This document shows, piece after piece, positions 7,880-15,107 of a DNA stretch of 15,235 bases. Each line of letters opens with the position of its first letter. Position 1 is the first letter of the stretch. The stretch is from positions 1 to 15,235 of the forward strand of contig CAMBYA010000019.1 in NCBI GenBank assembly GCA_945872035.1. The letters are read 5' to 3'. Source of the stretch: Rhizobium sp. Q54. GTDB lineage: Bacteria; Pseudomonadota; Alphaproteobacteria; SMXS01. Under the pieces are notes generated by a model. That model saw only the letters and a list, made by a program, of their open reading frames with translations. It was not told where the DNA came from and did no database searches. Both the position numbers and the translations under genes were made by a program.

Positions 7880-7900
7880 GTTCGTTACACTTCATGTCAA
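7872..7900 (-). promoter_or_regulatory. Probable promoter of the RND efflux operon
   Basis: On the minus strand a perfect TTGACA (7900-7895) is followed after 17 bases by TACACA (7877-7872), a moderate -10. The inverted repeat 7873-7890 fills the spacer, so a bound repressor would block polymerase directly. A start near 7865 leaves an untranslated leader of about 135 bases before GTG 7730. Confidence 0.6.
7873..7890. promoter_or_regulatory. Probable TetR-family operator, GTGTAA-N6-TTACAC
   Basis: Perfect 6-base arms (7873-7878 and 7885-7890) lie in the divergent control region, 42 bases before the regulator gene. They overlap the -10 box of both predicted promoters and the spacer of the leftward one. 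TetR/AcrR proteins typically bind such short dyads between their own gene and the pump they repress. Binding by this regulator is inferred. Confidence 0.7.
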
Positions 7901-7932
7901 TCCACTGCCAGACCGTTTGCGACGGGACAGCC

Positions 7933-8556
7933 ATGACGAAACACGAGGGCTCGATCTCCAGAGACCCGCGCCGGGAACGGCGGCGCGACGCCATGCTCGA
8001 CGCCGCCCGCGCCCTGTTCCTCGAACATGGGTACGACGCCGTGAGCCTTTCGGATGTCGTTGCCCACTCCGGCGGCTCGCTCAGTACGCTCTACGGCTTG
8101 TTCGGCAACAAGCGCGGACTGCTCAAGGCCATGATGCAGAACCAGTTCGAGCGCGACATGCAGGAACTCGACGGCATCATCGACCGGGGCAGTTCGCCCG
8201 CCGAAACCCTGCTGGACATCGCGCTCGGCTCGCAGGGATATCTCGCCGCCCCTGACATGATCCGGTTCATGCGCTTCGTCATCGGGGAAAGTCTCAGGTC
8301 GCCCGAGTTCGGGCAGAAGTTCTTCGAAAACGTCCACCTGCGCTTCGTCGACCGCTACGTGGCCCTATTCACCCGCTGGAACGACGCAGGCCTGCTGAGA
8401 ATCCCCGATGCCGGCCTCGCCGCGCGTCAGTTCATCAGTCTGGTGCTCCACGATCTGCACGTCCGCGCCATCTACACCGGCGGCGACGGCGCACCCGTCA
8501 GCCGCCATGAGGCCGAGCAGGCGGTGGCGCTGTTCCTCACCTATTATGGCGCCTAG
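7933..8556 (+). CDS. TetR/AcrR-family transcriptional repressor, divergent from the RND operon
   Basis: The product is 207 residues. The N-terminal DNA-binding domain is clear: RRDAMLDAARALFLEHGYDAVSL leads into the helix-turn-helix at about 39-62 (SDVVAHSGGSLSTLYGLFGNKRGLL). The C-terminal ligand-binding part resembles the AefR-like group (FMRFVIGESLRSPEFGQKFFEN, then LAARQFISLVLH). It most likely represses the divergent efflux operon and itself, releasing DNA when a pump substrate binds. I chose ATG 7933 because the alternative ATG at 7894 lacks a ribosome site and lies inside the -35 region of the opposite promoter. The ribosome site before 7933 (GGGAC) is itself weak. The ligand cannot be inferred. 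A small DUF6958-like gene starts 34 bases downstream and is probably co-transcribed. Confidence 0.93.
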   Translation: MTKHEGSISRDPRRERRRDAMLDAARALFLEHGYDAVSLSDVVAHSGGSLSTLYGLFGNKRGLLKAMMQNQFERDMQELDGIIDRGSSPAETLLDIALGSQGYLAAPDMIRFMRFVIGESLRSPEFGQKFFENVHLRFVDRYVALFTRWNDAGLLRIPDAGLAARQFISLVLHDLHVRAIYTGGDGAPVSRHEAEQAVALFLTYYGA

Positions 8557-8590
8557 CAGAAGCACCTATCGCGGTTCTATGGAGCATCCG

Positions 8591-8899
8591 ATGCCCGCAT
8601 CCGACGACAAGATCACGCTCGAGAACTTTACGTCACCCGGCCATACCTATCGGGTCGACCGCGCGAAATACACGGCCATGCGCGAAGCCCTGCTGGCCGT
8701 GCTGCCGGCGGAACCTCCGGGGATTACGGTCGCCGAGGCGAAGGCGGCGTTGTTGCCGATCCTGTCAGGCGAGCTGTTTCCCGGCGGCGAAAAGGCTGGA
8801 TGGTGGCTCAAGGCCGCGCAACTCGACCTCGAGGCCAAGGGCGTGATCCAGCGTGGGCCCAAGGCTCCGGTACGTCTGTTCCGCTGTTCACATGATTAG
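8591..8899 (+). CDS. Small DUF6958-like protein of unknown function
   Basis: The product is 102 residues with no signal peptide or membrane helix, so it is probably cytoplasmic. It resembles what I remember of DUF6958: an opening KITLENFTSPGHTYRVDRAKY, a central helix AMREALLAVLPAEPPGITVAEAKAALLPIL, and a conserved ELFPGGEKAGWWLKAAQLDLEAKGVI followed by a short basic C-terminus. The second half (helix, turn, tryptophan-rich helix, then AKGVIQR) looks like a degenerate winged-helix fold, but I cannot prove DNA binding. I chose ATG 8591 because GGAG lies 7 bases upstream. ATG 8579 would add four residues. It follows the TetR gene by 34 bases on the same strand, so co-expression is likely. Family naming is from memory, without a search. 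Confidence 0.8.
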   Translation: MPASDDKITLENFTSPGHTYRVDRAKYTAMREALLAVLPAEPPGITVAEAKAALLPILSGELFPGGEKAGWWLKAAQLDLEAKGVIQRGPKAPVRLFRCSHD

Positions 8900-8910
8900 C
8901 GCGTCGCGAC

Positions 8911-8928
8911 GGGCGGCTTGCGCCGCCC
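8911..8928. terminator. Strong stem-loop between convergent genes
   Basis: GGGCGGC (8911-8917) and GCCGCCC (8922-8928) form a perfect 7-base GC stem with a TTGC loop. It lies 12 bases past the DUF6958-like stop and 29 bases past the oxygenase stop, so it can serve both converging transcripts. The T tract of a classical intrinsic terminator is absent. Confidence 0.6.
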
Positions 8929-8956
8929 CCGCTCGGTCTGCGATTGGCCGGCGACC

Positions 8957-10342
8957 TTACCTGTTGATGTACTTGTCCAACGTGTCATGGAATGCCCGGA
9001 TGCGGGATTCCTGGTAGATCGACAGCGTCTCGGCGCCCTTGGCGCTGGCCAGCATCCCTTCATGCTGGGCGCGCAGATTGCCGGTGTCCTGGTCGAACGT
9101 GATCTGTGACAGCGGGAACGCCGCCAGTTCCTTCACATCGACGTAATTCATGTCTTCCGGGATCTTCACCATCTGCGCCGGGTCGGGCCTAGGTTGCCCC
9201 TTCGGCACCGGCCGCATCATCAGCACCTCGAAGGTGCAGCGGTTGGGGTCGTTCTTGATCGGCTTCACCCGGTGGATCGAGCGCAGCGCCATGCCGGTAT
9301 AGAGGAAGATGTTCGGGAACAAATTGTACTTGATGGAATCGATCATCTCGGCGTCGCTGAAGCTCGACGTGTCCATCCCGAAGCCGTCGGTCAGCGCCTT
9401 GCGCACCTGCTTGGCCATGGCGTTGCGCGCCGACTGGCCTTCCTCCAGGGTCACCGACTTGCCGTCCGGCGAGCGCCCGCCAAGCATGACACGGTCGATC
9501 CGTTCCTGCTCGCTGATCTTCTTCTTGGCGGCCGGGCTCGCGACGGCAAGCGCGCACAGGTCGCGGGTCACATGGTCGTCGAACACGTCGTGCTGCATGT
9601 TCCAGTCGCCCACCACCTGGGTCAGTTCCGGATGCACCAGCGGCGTGTGATAGGCCTCCATGAAAGCCTCCTGCGCCGTCTTCCAGTTGCAGTACAGCTC
9701 CTTCTCGAGATGCATGAACAGGTACCAGTCGGTCCACGGCCAGTCCTTGAAGTGCTCCGGCAGGACGCCCAGGTACTCGAGCAGCGACGGCCCGTTCAGG
9801 TCCATGTTGATGAACACCAGGCCGTTCCAGATATCCACCTGAACCTCGGGCAAACGGTTCGTCTCATAATCCAGGTGCGGGAATTCCCACGCGCACGGCA
9901 CCTCGTTCAAGGTGCCGTCCAGATTCCAGGTCCAGCCGTGATACGGGCACTGGATGTTGGCCGACCAGCCGCTGCTCTCCGACGGCTTCAGCTTGGTGCC
10001 GCGGTGCAGGCAGGAATTGTGGTAGGCCTTCAGCGCGCCATCGTCCGTGCGCACCACGACGATAGAATGATGGCCGATGTCATAGACCAGATAGTCGCCC
10101 GGCTCGGCGACCTGGTCCTCGCGGCAGACATACTGCCAGACCTTCTCCCACATCTTCTTCATCTCCAGGCTGGCGAAGTCCTGGCTGATGTACTTGGAGA
10201 ACGGAATGTCGTCGCGGCTTTGCGGCGGATTGGACTGGGCGGCGAGCACGTCTTTGATGATGCCGCCATCCGAGCGCATGATTTCCTGGAAGGTGGGCGC
10301 TCCCGGACAACGCGGAATTTCACTCTTCACCTGGACGTTCAT
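8957..10342 (-). CDS. Rieske non-heme iron aromatic ring-hydroxylating oxygenase, alpha subunit
   Basis: The product is 461 residues. The Rieske [2Fe-2S] ligands are C111 and H113 (CLHRG) and C132 and H135 (CPYHGW). The mononuclear iron site is in QEAFMEAYHTPLVH, with H232 and H237. D419 in the segment FDQDTGNL is the best candidate for the third ligand. The residue that bridges the two metal sites is usually aspartate (D205 in naphthalene dioxygenase); here it is E229. Such enzymes insert oxygen into aromatic rings, alkyl groups or quaternary amines, using electrons from a reductase. No beta subunit, ferredoxin or reductase is in the window, so it is probably an alpha-only enzyme served from elsewhere. 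I chose ATG 10340-10342, with GGGGAG 8 bases upstream. The gene follows the EmrB-like gene by 123 bases and has its own promoter. The substrate is unknown. Confidence 0.93.
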   Translation of the reverse strand: MNVQVKSEIPRCPGAPTFQEIMRSDGGIIKDVLAAQSNPPQSRDDIPFSKYISQDFASLEMKKMWEKVWQYVCREDQVAEPGDYLVYDIGHHSIVVVRTDDGALKAYHNSCLHRGTKLKPSESSGWSANIQCPYHGWTWNLDGTLNEVPCAWEFPHLDYETNRLPEVQVDIWNGLVFINMDLNGPSLLEYLGVLPEHFKDWPWTDWYLFMHLEKELYCNWKTAQEAFMEAYHTPLVHPELTQVVGDWNMQHDVFDDHVTRDLCALAVASPAAKKKISEQERIDRVMLGGRSPDGKSVTLEEGQSARNAMAKQVRKALTDGFGMDTSSFSDAEMIDSIKYNLFPNIFLYTGMALRSIHRVKPIKNDPNRCTFEVLMMRPVPKGQPRPDPAQMVKIPEDMNYVDVKELAAFPLSQITFDQDTGNLRAQHEGMLASAKGAETLSIYQESRIRAFHDTLDKYINR

Positions 10343-10440
10343 GCACCCATCTCCCCATGGCTGAAAGCGTGCGGGCCGGACATAGCAGCTCTCGAGCATG
10401 CGCCAAGGTAGCACCGCGCCGGCCCGGCAGCAAGCACATA

Positions 10441-10469
10441 ATTATACCATGATATATTTAATCGGTCAG
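10441..10469 (-). promoter_or_regulatory. Promoter of the Rieske oxygenase gene
   Basis: On the minus strand CTGACC (10469-10464, 4 of 6 matches to TTGACA) is followed after 17 bases by a perfect TATAAT (10446-10441). The -35 box contains the TGA stop codon of the upstream pump gene. Transcription would start near 10434, leaving a leader of about 92 bases. The spacer is unusually AT-rich for this genome. Confidence 0.65.
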
Positions 10470-12022
10470 TCCGCGACGGCAATCGGCGGCGCGACGCCTT
10501 CCGACTTTGGCTTCCTGGGAATCCACAGCATCACCATCAATGCCAGGCTGGCCCATCCAGAAATCCATGACAGGTCGGTGGTCGACAGCAGATAGGCCTG
10601 TGACACCATCTCGCGCACCAGCATGCCTGCCGCCTGAGTGTCGGTCAGTCCCAGGTCGCGCAGCACCGTCATGGCGTGCTGCAGTGCCGGGTCATAGGAG
10701 CTGGAGCTTTCCGCCAGCCGGCTCTGGTGCAGCACCTCGCGCCGATCCCAGAACGTTACCGCGATCGAGGCGGCAATGCCGCCGCCGGTGATACGCGCGA
10801 AGTTCATGATGCCCGAGCCCGACGGAATCTTTTCAGGCGGCAGGCCCTGCACGGTGATCGATACGATCGAGACCATGAAGGTGCTCAGCGCCACGCCCTG
10901 CACCAGCAGCGGCGCGACGAAATCGAAGAAGCTGGCGTCCGCCGTATAGCCCGCGCGCATGAAAAACGAGATCGCGAACATCAGGAAGGCAAATGACGCG
11001 CCCCAGCGCATGTCCGCCCGGGCCATCAGCTTGCTGGCGAACGGCGAGAGCACCAGCGCGACAAGCCCGCTCGGCGCGGCGATCAGGCCCGCCCATGTCG
11101 CCGTATAGTTCTCCTGCGTCTGCAGCCACAGCGGCAGGATCACCAAATTGGAGAAGAACAGCATGTAACCCAGACAGAACGCGGCCGTGCCCACCGAGAA
11201 GCTGCTGATCCGGAACAGGTGAAGGTCGACGATGGGATGCTTGTCGGTCCATTCCCACACCACCCACGCCGCGCAGGCAACGGCCGATACCACCGCCAGG
11301 ATGACGATCGTGTTGGACGAGAACCAGTCGGAATTCTTGCCCGTGTCGAGCATGATCTGCAGCGAGCCTACCCAGACGATCAGCAGCAGGAGGCCGATCA
11401 GGTCAATGGGCAGCTTGCGGATCGGCGTCTTGAAGTCGCCCAGGTTCCGCCAGACCAGGAACGCGCTGATCAACCCCACGGGAATGTTGATCAGGAAAAT
11501 CCATGACCAGTGATAGTTGTCCGAGATGAGGCCGCCTAGGATCGGTCCGCAGATCGGCGCGATCAACGTCGTCATCGACCAGATGATCAGCGCCGTGCCG
11601 CGCCGGTGCGGCGGAAAGATCATCAGCAGCAGCGCCTGCGAACCCGGCACCAGCGGACCGGAGACGGCGCCCTGGATCACCCGGAACACCACCAGCCCGC
11701 TCAGGTTCCAGGCAAGGCCGCAGAGGAGCGAAGCCGCGGTGAACAGCAGCATTGAGAACACGAATACCTTTACCGCGCCGTAGCGACCCATCAGCCAGCC
11801 CGTCAGCGGCAGCGCGATGCCGCTGGCGATGGCGAACGACGTCAGGATCCACGTGCCCTGGTCGGCGCTGGCGCCCAGGTCGCCGGCGATGGTCGGGATC
11901 GACACATTGGCGATGGTGATGTCGAGCACCTGCATGAAGGTGCCCATGGCCAGAGCGATCGAGGTGACGCCCAGCTTGAGGCCGGTGAGCGGCTTGACCG
12001 CGGCTGGCGCCTGCGAACTCAC
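10466..12022 (-). CDS. EmrB-like DHA2 family MFS multidrug transporter (14 membrane helices)
   Basis: The product is 518 residues, typical for DHA2 drug:proton antiporters. The first helix carries the family signature FMQVLDITIANVSIPTIAGDLG. An R-Y-G loop (LMGRYGAVK) lies between TM2 and TM3, and the antiporter motif C appears as GPILGGLISDNYHWSWIFLINIPVG around TM5. The long loop near residues 430-470 and the final helix fit the EmrB layout, and the hydrophobic segments add up to about 14. It works with an EmrA-like adaptor and a TolC-like channel to export hydrophobic compounds directly outside. The start is GTG 12020-12022, overlapping the EmrA-like stop by four bases (GTGA) without a strong ribosome site, so translation is probably coupled. 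Its stop codon lies in the promoter of the oxygenase. The substrate is unknown. Confidence 0.95.
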   Translation of the reverse strand: MSSQAPAAVKPLTGLKLGVTSIALAMGTFMQVLDITIANVSIPTIAGDLGASADQGTWILTSFAIASGIALPLTGWLMGRYGAVKVFVFSMLLFTAASLLCGLAWNLSGLVVFRVIQGAVSGPLVPGSQALLLMIFPPHRRGTALIIWSMTTLIAPICGPILGGLISDNYHWSWIFLINIPVGLISAFLVWRNLGDFKTPIRKLPIDLIGLLLLIVWVGSLQIMLDTGKNSDWFSSNTIVILAVVSAVACAAWVVWEWTDKHPIVDLHLFRISSFSVGTAAFCLGYMLFFSNLVILPLWLQTQENYTATWAGLIAAPSGLVALVLSPFASKLMARADMRWGASFAFLMFAISFFMRAGYTADASFFDFVAPLLVQGVALSTFMVSIVSITVQGLPPEKIPSGSGIMNFARITGGGIAASIAVTFWDRREVLHQSRLAESSSSYDPALQHAMTVLRDLGLTDTQAAGMLVREMVSQAYLLSTTDLSWISGWASLALMVMLWIPRKPKSEGVAPPIAVAD

Positions 12023-13167
12023 GGCTTCCGGCCGTCGCCCGAATTGGCTGCTATGGTTTCCGCGATCAACGATTCCACGTCAGGTCCGACGTCGTCGACA
12101 GGCTTTGACGGGATCGGCGCATGCCGGACCTCGGTCGCGATCACCTGGCCGGACTTGTCCTTGATGTCGACGGTCGCCTGCATCGACAGACCGATGCGCA
12201 GCGGATGCTTCTTCACCTCTTCCGGATCGAGCAGGATGCGAACCGGCACCCGCTGCACGATCTTGATCCAGTTGCCCGACGCGTTCTGCGGCGGCAGCAG
12301 CGCGAAGGCACTGCCGCTGCCCGCCGAAAAGCCCGCGACCTTGCCGTGATAGGTCACGTCGCCGCCGTAGATGTCGGCTTCCAGTTCGACAGGCTGGCCC
12401 ACCCGCATGTCGGTGAGCTGCACTTCCTTGAAGTTGGCGTCGACCCACACCTCCGACAGCGGCACCACCGCCATCAGCGGCTCGCCCTGCCTGACGTGCT
12501 GTCCTACCTGAACCGTACGCTGGGCGACAGTGCCGTCCACGGGCGCGATGATCCGCATATGAGCGAGGAACAGCGCCGCCTGCCGCACCTTGCCGGCTGC
12601 CGCCAGCACCATCGGATTGTCCGCGACGCTGGTGCCACCCAGCATGGCCAGAGTCGCGTTGAGCTGCTCCCTCGCCACCGCCACCTGCGCCCTCAGCTCG
12701 GCGGCCTCGTCGCGGGCGTTGTCGATGTCCTCGCGCGCCACCGCGCCGTCCGCGCCAAGGTCCGCGCGCCGCTTGTAGCTGGACTCGGCGCGCTGCGCCT
12801 CTGCCTCCCGCTGCCGGATCAGCGCCCTCAGCTCGTCGGCCCGCGAGAATGTCGACTTCACGTCGCGCACGGTCCGCGCCAGCTCGGCCCGCGCGTTCGC
12901 CATCTCGATATTCGCCCGCGCCGGGTCAAGGTCGACGAGGAGTTGGCCGCGCTTGACCGTCTGGGTGCTGTCCACATGGATCGCCAGCACCGTTGCATTC
13001 TCCAGCGAGGTGATCGCCACGACGTCGCCGCTGACATAGGCGTCGTCTGTGCTTTCGTAATGCGAAAGGTAGAGCAGCCAATAGGCGCCGTAGGCGATCA
13101 GGCCGACCACGAGAATGACCCCGATGGCCGTCAGGCCGCGGCGGCGATTGATTTCAGGGGAAGCCAT
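12019..13167 (-). CDS. EmrA-like HlyD family membrane-fusion adaptor
   Basis: The product is 382 residues. A single membrane anchor (about residues 12-33) follows a short basic cytoplasmic start, then comes the hallmark YESTDDAYVSGD at the beginning of the periplasmic part. The lipoyl halves (about 45-80 and after IIAPVDGTVAQRTVQVGQHV, near 213-235) flank a long coiled-coil hairpin rich in Ala, Arg and Glu. The signature FALLPPQNASGNWIKIVQR near 290-308 is characteristic of EmrA partners of DHA2 pumps. It bridges the EmrB-like pump to the outer-membrane factor. ATG 13165-13167 has GAGGGAG 7 bases upstream. It lies 4 bases after the channel gene and overlaps the pump gene by 4. Confidence 0.95.
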   Translation of the reverse strand: MASPEINRRRGLTAIGVILVVGLIAYGAYWLLYLSHYESTDDAYVSGDVVAITSLENATVLAIHVDSTQTVKRGQLLVDLDPARANIEMANARAELARTVRDVKSTFSRADELRALIRQREAEAQRAESSYKRRADLGADGAVAREDIDNARDEAAELRAQVAVAREQLNATLAMLGGTSVADNPMVLAAAGKVRQAALFLAHMRIIAPVDGTVAQRTVQVGQHVRQGEPLMAVVPLSEVWVDANFKEVQLTDMRVGQPVELEADIYGGDVTYHGKVAGFSAGSGSAFALLPPQNASGNWIKIVQRVPVRILLDPEEVKKHPLRIGLSMQATVDIKDKSGQVIATEVRHAPIPSKPVDDVGPDVESLIAETIAANSGDGRKP

Positions 13168-13171
13168 AGAA

Positions 13172-14605
13172 TCACTCCCTCGCCGCAGGTTTGTCGAGAC
13201 CCGCCGCTTGCGTTTCTGTTTGTTGGGGCGAGAAGTCGCCTCCTACCGCGACCAGCAGCTTCACCCGCTCAATGGCCTGCTGCGCGTTCAGCACCGCCAA
13301 TTGACGGCGCGCCTCCAGCAGCTGCGATTCAGTGGTCAGCACCGCCAGATAGGTCGAGAGCCCGCCCCCATAGCGCCGTTCGGCCAAGGCGTAAGCCTGC
13401 TCCGCCGCATCGCGCGCCTTGGCCTGGTCCACCAGTTCGATGCGTAGGGAGTCGATACCCGACAGCCGGTCGGCGACCTGCTGCACAGCCGCCACAACCG
13501 CGCCGTTGTAGGCCGCGATCGCGATGTCGGTCTCGGCCACGGCGCCCTCGTAGTTGGGCTTCAATCTTGCATCGAACAGCGGTAGATGAACGGCCGGACC
13601 AGCGCCGTACACGCCCGCCGCGCCGCCGAGCAGATGGCTCAGCCCGATAGCCTGGAAGCCCGCGAAGGCCGCCAGGTTGACATTGGGATAGAACGCCGCC
13701 TTTGCCGCCTTCTGGCCCGAATAGGTCGCGTCCACCCGCACCCGCGCCGCGAGGATATCCGGCCGCCGCGCCAGGAGGTCGGCCGGCAGACTCTCCGGCA
13801 GCGGCAGCACCGCCCGAGGATCGAGCGTCGGCCGGACGATGCCCGCATAGGCCTCGGCGCCCTGGCCGGTCAGCGCGGCGATGGCATGCACCGCATTGTC
13901 GCGCTCGTTGATCGCCTGCTGCCTTGAAACCCGGGCTAGCGCCAATTGCCCTTCCGCCTGTTTCTCCTCGACCCGGCTGTCGATTCCGGCGATCACCCGC
14001 CTCTGCGCCAGTTCAAGCAGTCGCCCGCGTTGCGCCACCGTCCGGTCGGCGATGTCGAGCAACGCATAGGCCCGGTCCAGCCCGATATAGGCCTCGGCCA
14101 GCGCGCCGGTCAGCGCCAGGCGCGCGGCTGCAGCGTCGAGTTCGGCCGCCGCCTCGCCCGCCCGCGCCTGCTCGATCAGCGCCTTCTGGCGGCCCCAGAA
14201 ATCCACGTCCCAGGACAGGTTGCTCTGCACCGAGCCCAGCCAGTAATGGCCGCCGCCATAGGGCGGAGGATAGATGAAGCGTTCGCTGAACCGCTGGAAC
14301 TGCTCATTGCCGTCGATCGTCACCCGGGGCAGCGCGTCGCCCCGTGCCGCGGCGGCCGATGCCTGCGCCGCACTCACCCGGGCCAGCGCCTCGGCGAGCC
14401 TCGGATTGCCGGCAAGCGCCCGGGCAACCAGGGCGTCGAACTGCGGATCGGCCCAGTCGCGCCACCAGGCGGCAGGTGCCGTGGGCCCGGCCTCGCCGTT
14501 CAGGCCAAGCTGGCTCGCCTCCAGCATCTGCCCCTTCGGCTGTGTGTTCGGCACGCAACCGGCCAGCGCGCAGGACAAGGCGATCAGCGCAAGCGCCTGC
14601 TTCAT
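13172..14605 (-). CDS. Outer-membrane efflux channel lipoprotein (NodT/TolC-like) of the Emr operon
   Basis: The product is 477 residues. It has a lipoprotein signal with lipobox ALAGC and cysteine at position 17, followed by the two-repeat outer-membrane factor layout. Diagnostic stretches are WDVDFWGRQKALIEQARA in the first repeat, LLARRPDILAARVRVDATYSGQKAAKAAFYPNVNL in the middle, and YLAVLTTESQLLEARRQLAVLNAQ near the end. It is clearly distinct from the channel gene at 1995-3401, so each pump has its own duct. ATG 14603-14605 overlaps the marR stop by four bases (ATGA), with GAAGGA about 8 bases upstream. The channel comes before the adaptor and pump here, which is common for these operons in alphaproteobacteria. 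The C-terminal 25 residues are polar and probably unstructured. Confidence 0.94.
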   Translation of the reverse strand: MKQALALIALSCALAGCVPNTQPKGQMLEASQLGLNGEAGPTAPAAWWRDWADPQFDALVARALAGNPRLAEALARVSAAQASAAAARGDALPRVTIDGNEQFQRFSERFIYPPPYGGGHYWLGSVQSNLSWDVDFWGRQKALIEQARAGEAAAELDAAAARLALTGALAEAYIGLDRAYALLDIADRTVAQRGRLLELAQRRVIAGIDSRVEEKQAEGQLALARVSRQQAINERDNAVHAIAALTGQGAEAYAGIVRPTLDPRAVLPLPESLPADLLARRPDILAARVRVDATYSGQKAAKAAFYPNVNLAAFAGFQAIGLSHLLGGAAGVYGAGPAVHLPLFDARLKPNYEGAVAETDIAIAAYNGAVVAAVQQVADRLSGIDSLRIELVDQAKARDAAEQAYALAERRYGGGLSTYLAVLTTESQLLEARRQLAVLNAQQAIERVKLLVAVGGDFSPQQTETQAAGLDKPAARE

Positions 14606-15075
14606 GGCTGGCGGTCCTTCTCGCCGTCCTGCAGCTTGTCGATCATCCGCTTGAGCATGCCGATCAGCATGTCCAGATCCTCGCGGCTGAAGTCCTCGAA
14701 AAGCCTGTTGACGTGGTCCACCACCAGCGGGACGGATGCATCGACCGCGGTGCGCCCATCGGGCGTCAACGCCAGTTCGACCATCCGGCGATCCTCGGTG
14801 CTGCGCGTCCGCTCGATCAGGCCGCGGCCTTCGAGCTGGTCCACCACGCGCGTCAGCGCACCGCTGTCATGGTTGAGATTGCGGCTGATATCGGCAGCCC
14901 GGTTGGCGAGCCCATCGCGCAGCTGCATCAGGACGCACCACTGCACGAAAGTGAACTCGTGGTCCGTGAACAGCGCTTCCATGCGTGGCTGCAACAGGTT
15001 CAGCGTGCAACGCAGCAGATAGCCCACGGCATTGCGAGCGTTAAACGTCTCGGGTGTATAGTGGCCGGAAGTCAT
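14602..15075 (-). CDS. MarR-family transcriptional regulator, first gene of the Emr efflux operon
   Basis: The product is 157 residues. The winged helix-turn-helix is at about 60-104: RAADISRNLNHDSGALTRVVDQLEGRGLIERTRSTEDRRMVELALT, including the family-typical wing motif with D95, R96 and R97. N- and C-terminal helices form the dimer interface. MarR proteins normally repress an efflux or catabolic operon and release DNA when a phenolic or related ligand binds. I chose ATG 15073-15075. A TTG at 15091-15093 would also be in frame but lies inside the operator palindrome. The ribosome site is weak (AGG 8-10 bases upstream), consistent with low expression of a repressor. Its stop overlaps the next gene by four bases, so regulator and pump are made from one message and probably autoregulated through the palindrome at 15092-15107. 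Confidence 0.94.
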   Translation of the reverse strand: MTSGHYTPETFNARNAVGYLLRCTLNLLQPRMEALFTDHEFTFVQWCVLMQLRDGLANRAADISRNLNHDSGALTRVVDQLEGRGLIERTRSTEDRRMVELALTPDGRTAVDASVPLVVDHVNRLFEDFSREDLDMLIGMLKRMIDKLQDGEKDRQP

Positions 15076-15091
15076 TAGCTGCCTACACAAC

Positions 15092-15107
15092 AACTGCTTA
15101 GGCAGTT
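15092..15107. promoter_or_regulatory. Probable MarR operator, AACTGC-N4-GCAGTT
   Basis: A perfect 6-base dyad (15092-15097 and 15102-15107, spacer TTAG) begins at the last base of the predicted -10 box and covers the expected transcription start. Binding there would block initiation. A second, overlapping dyad on the minus strand (CTGCCTA ... TAGGCAG, 15106-15080, 13-base loop) could form a hairpin in the mRNA start or act as a second half-site. Confidence 0.7.

Noticed and set aside
1162..7890. Possible shared operator motif between the dyads at 1162-1184 and 7873-7890 (both contain TTACA/TGTAA)
   Set aside because: Arm order, arm sequence and spacing differ (TTACAAA-N9-TTTGTAA versus GTGTAA-N6-TTACAC), so a common regulator is not supported.
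7894..7932. Upstream ATG giving the TetR protein 13 extra residues
   Set aside because: It has no ribosome site and lies in the -35 region of the opposite promoter and within the predicted leader; ATG 7933 fits family length better.
9194..10411. 405-codon plus-strand open frame opposite the oxygenase gene
   Set aside because: It is antisense to a gene with clear Rieske motifs; the His/Arg/Leu-rich composition is typical of GC-rich antisense frames.
12121..13650. 509-codon plus-strand open frame across the EmrA-like and channel genes
   Set aside because: It spans two real genes on the opposite strand and a gene boundary, and its Arg/Pro/His-rich product resembles no family.
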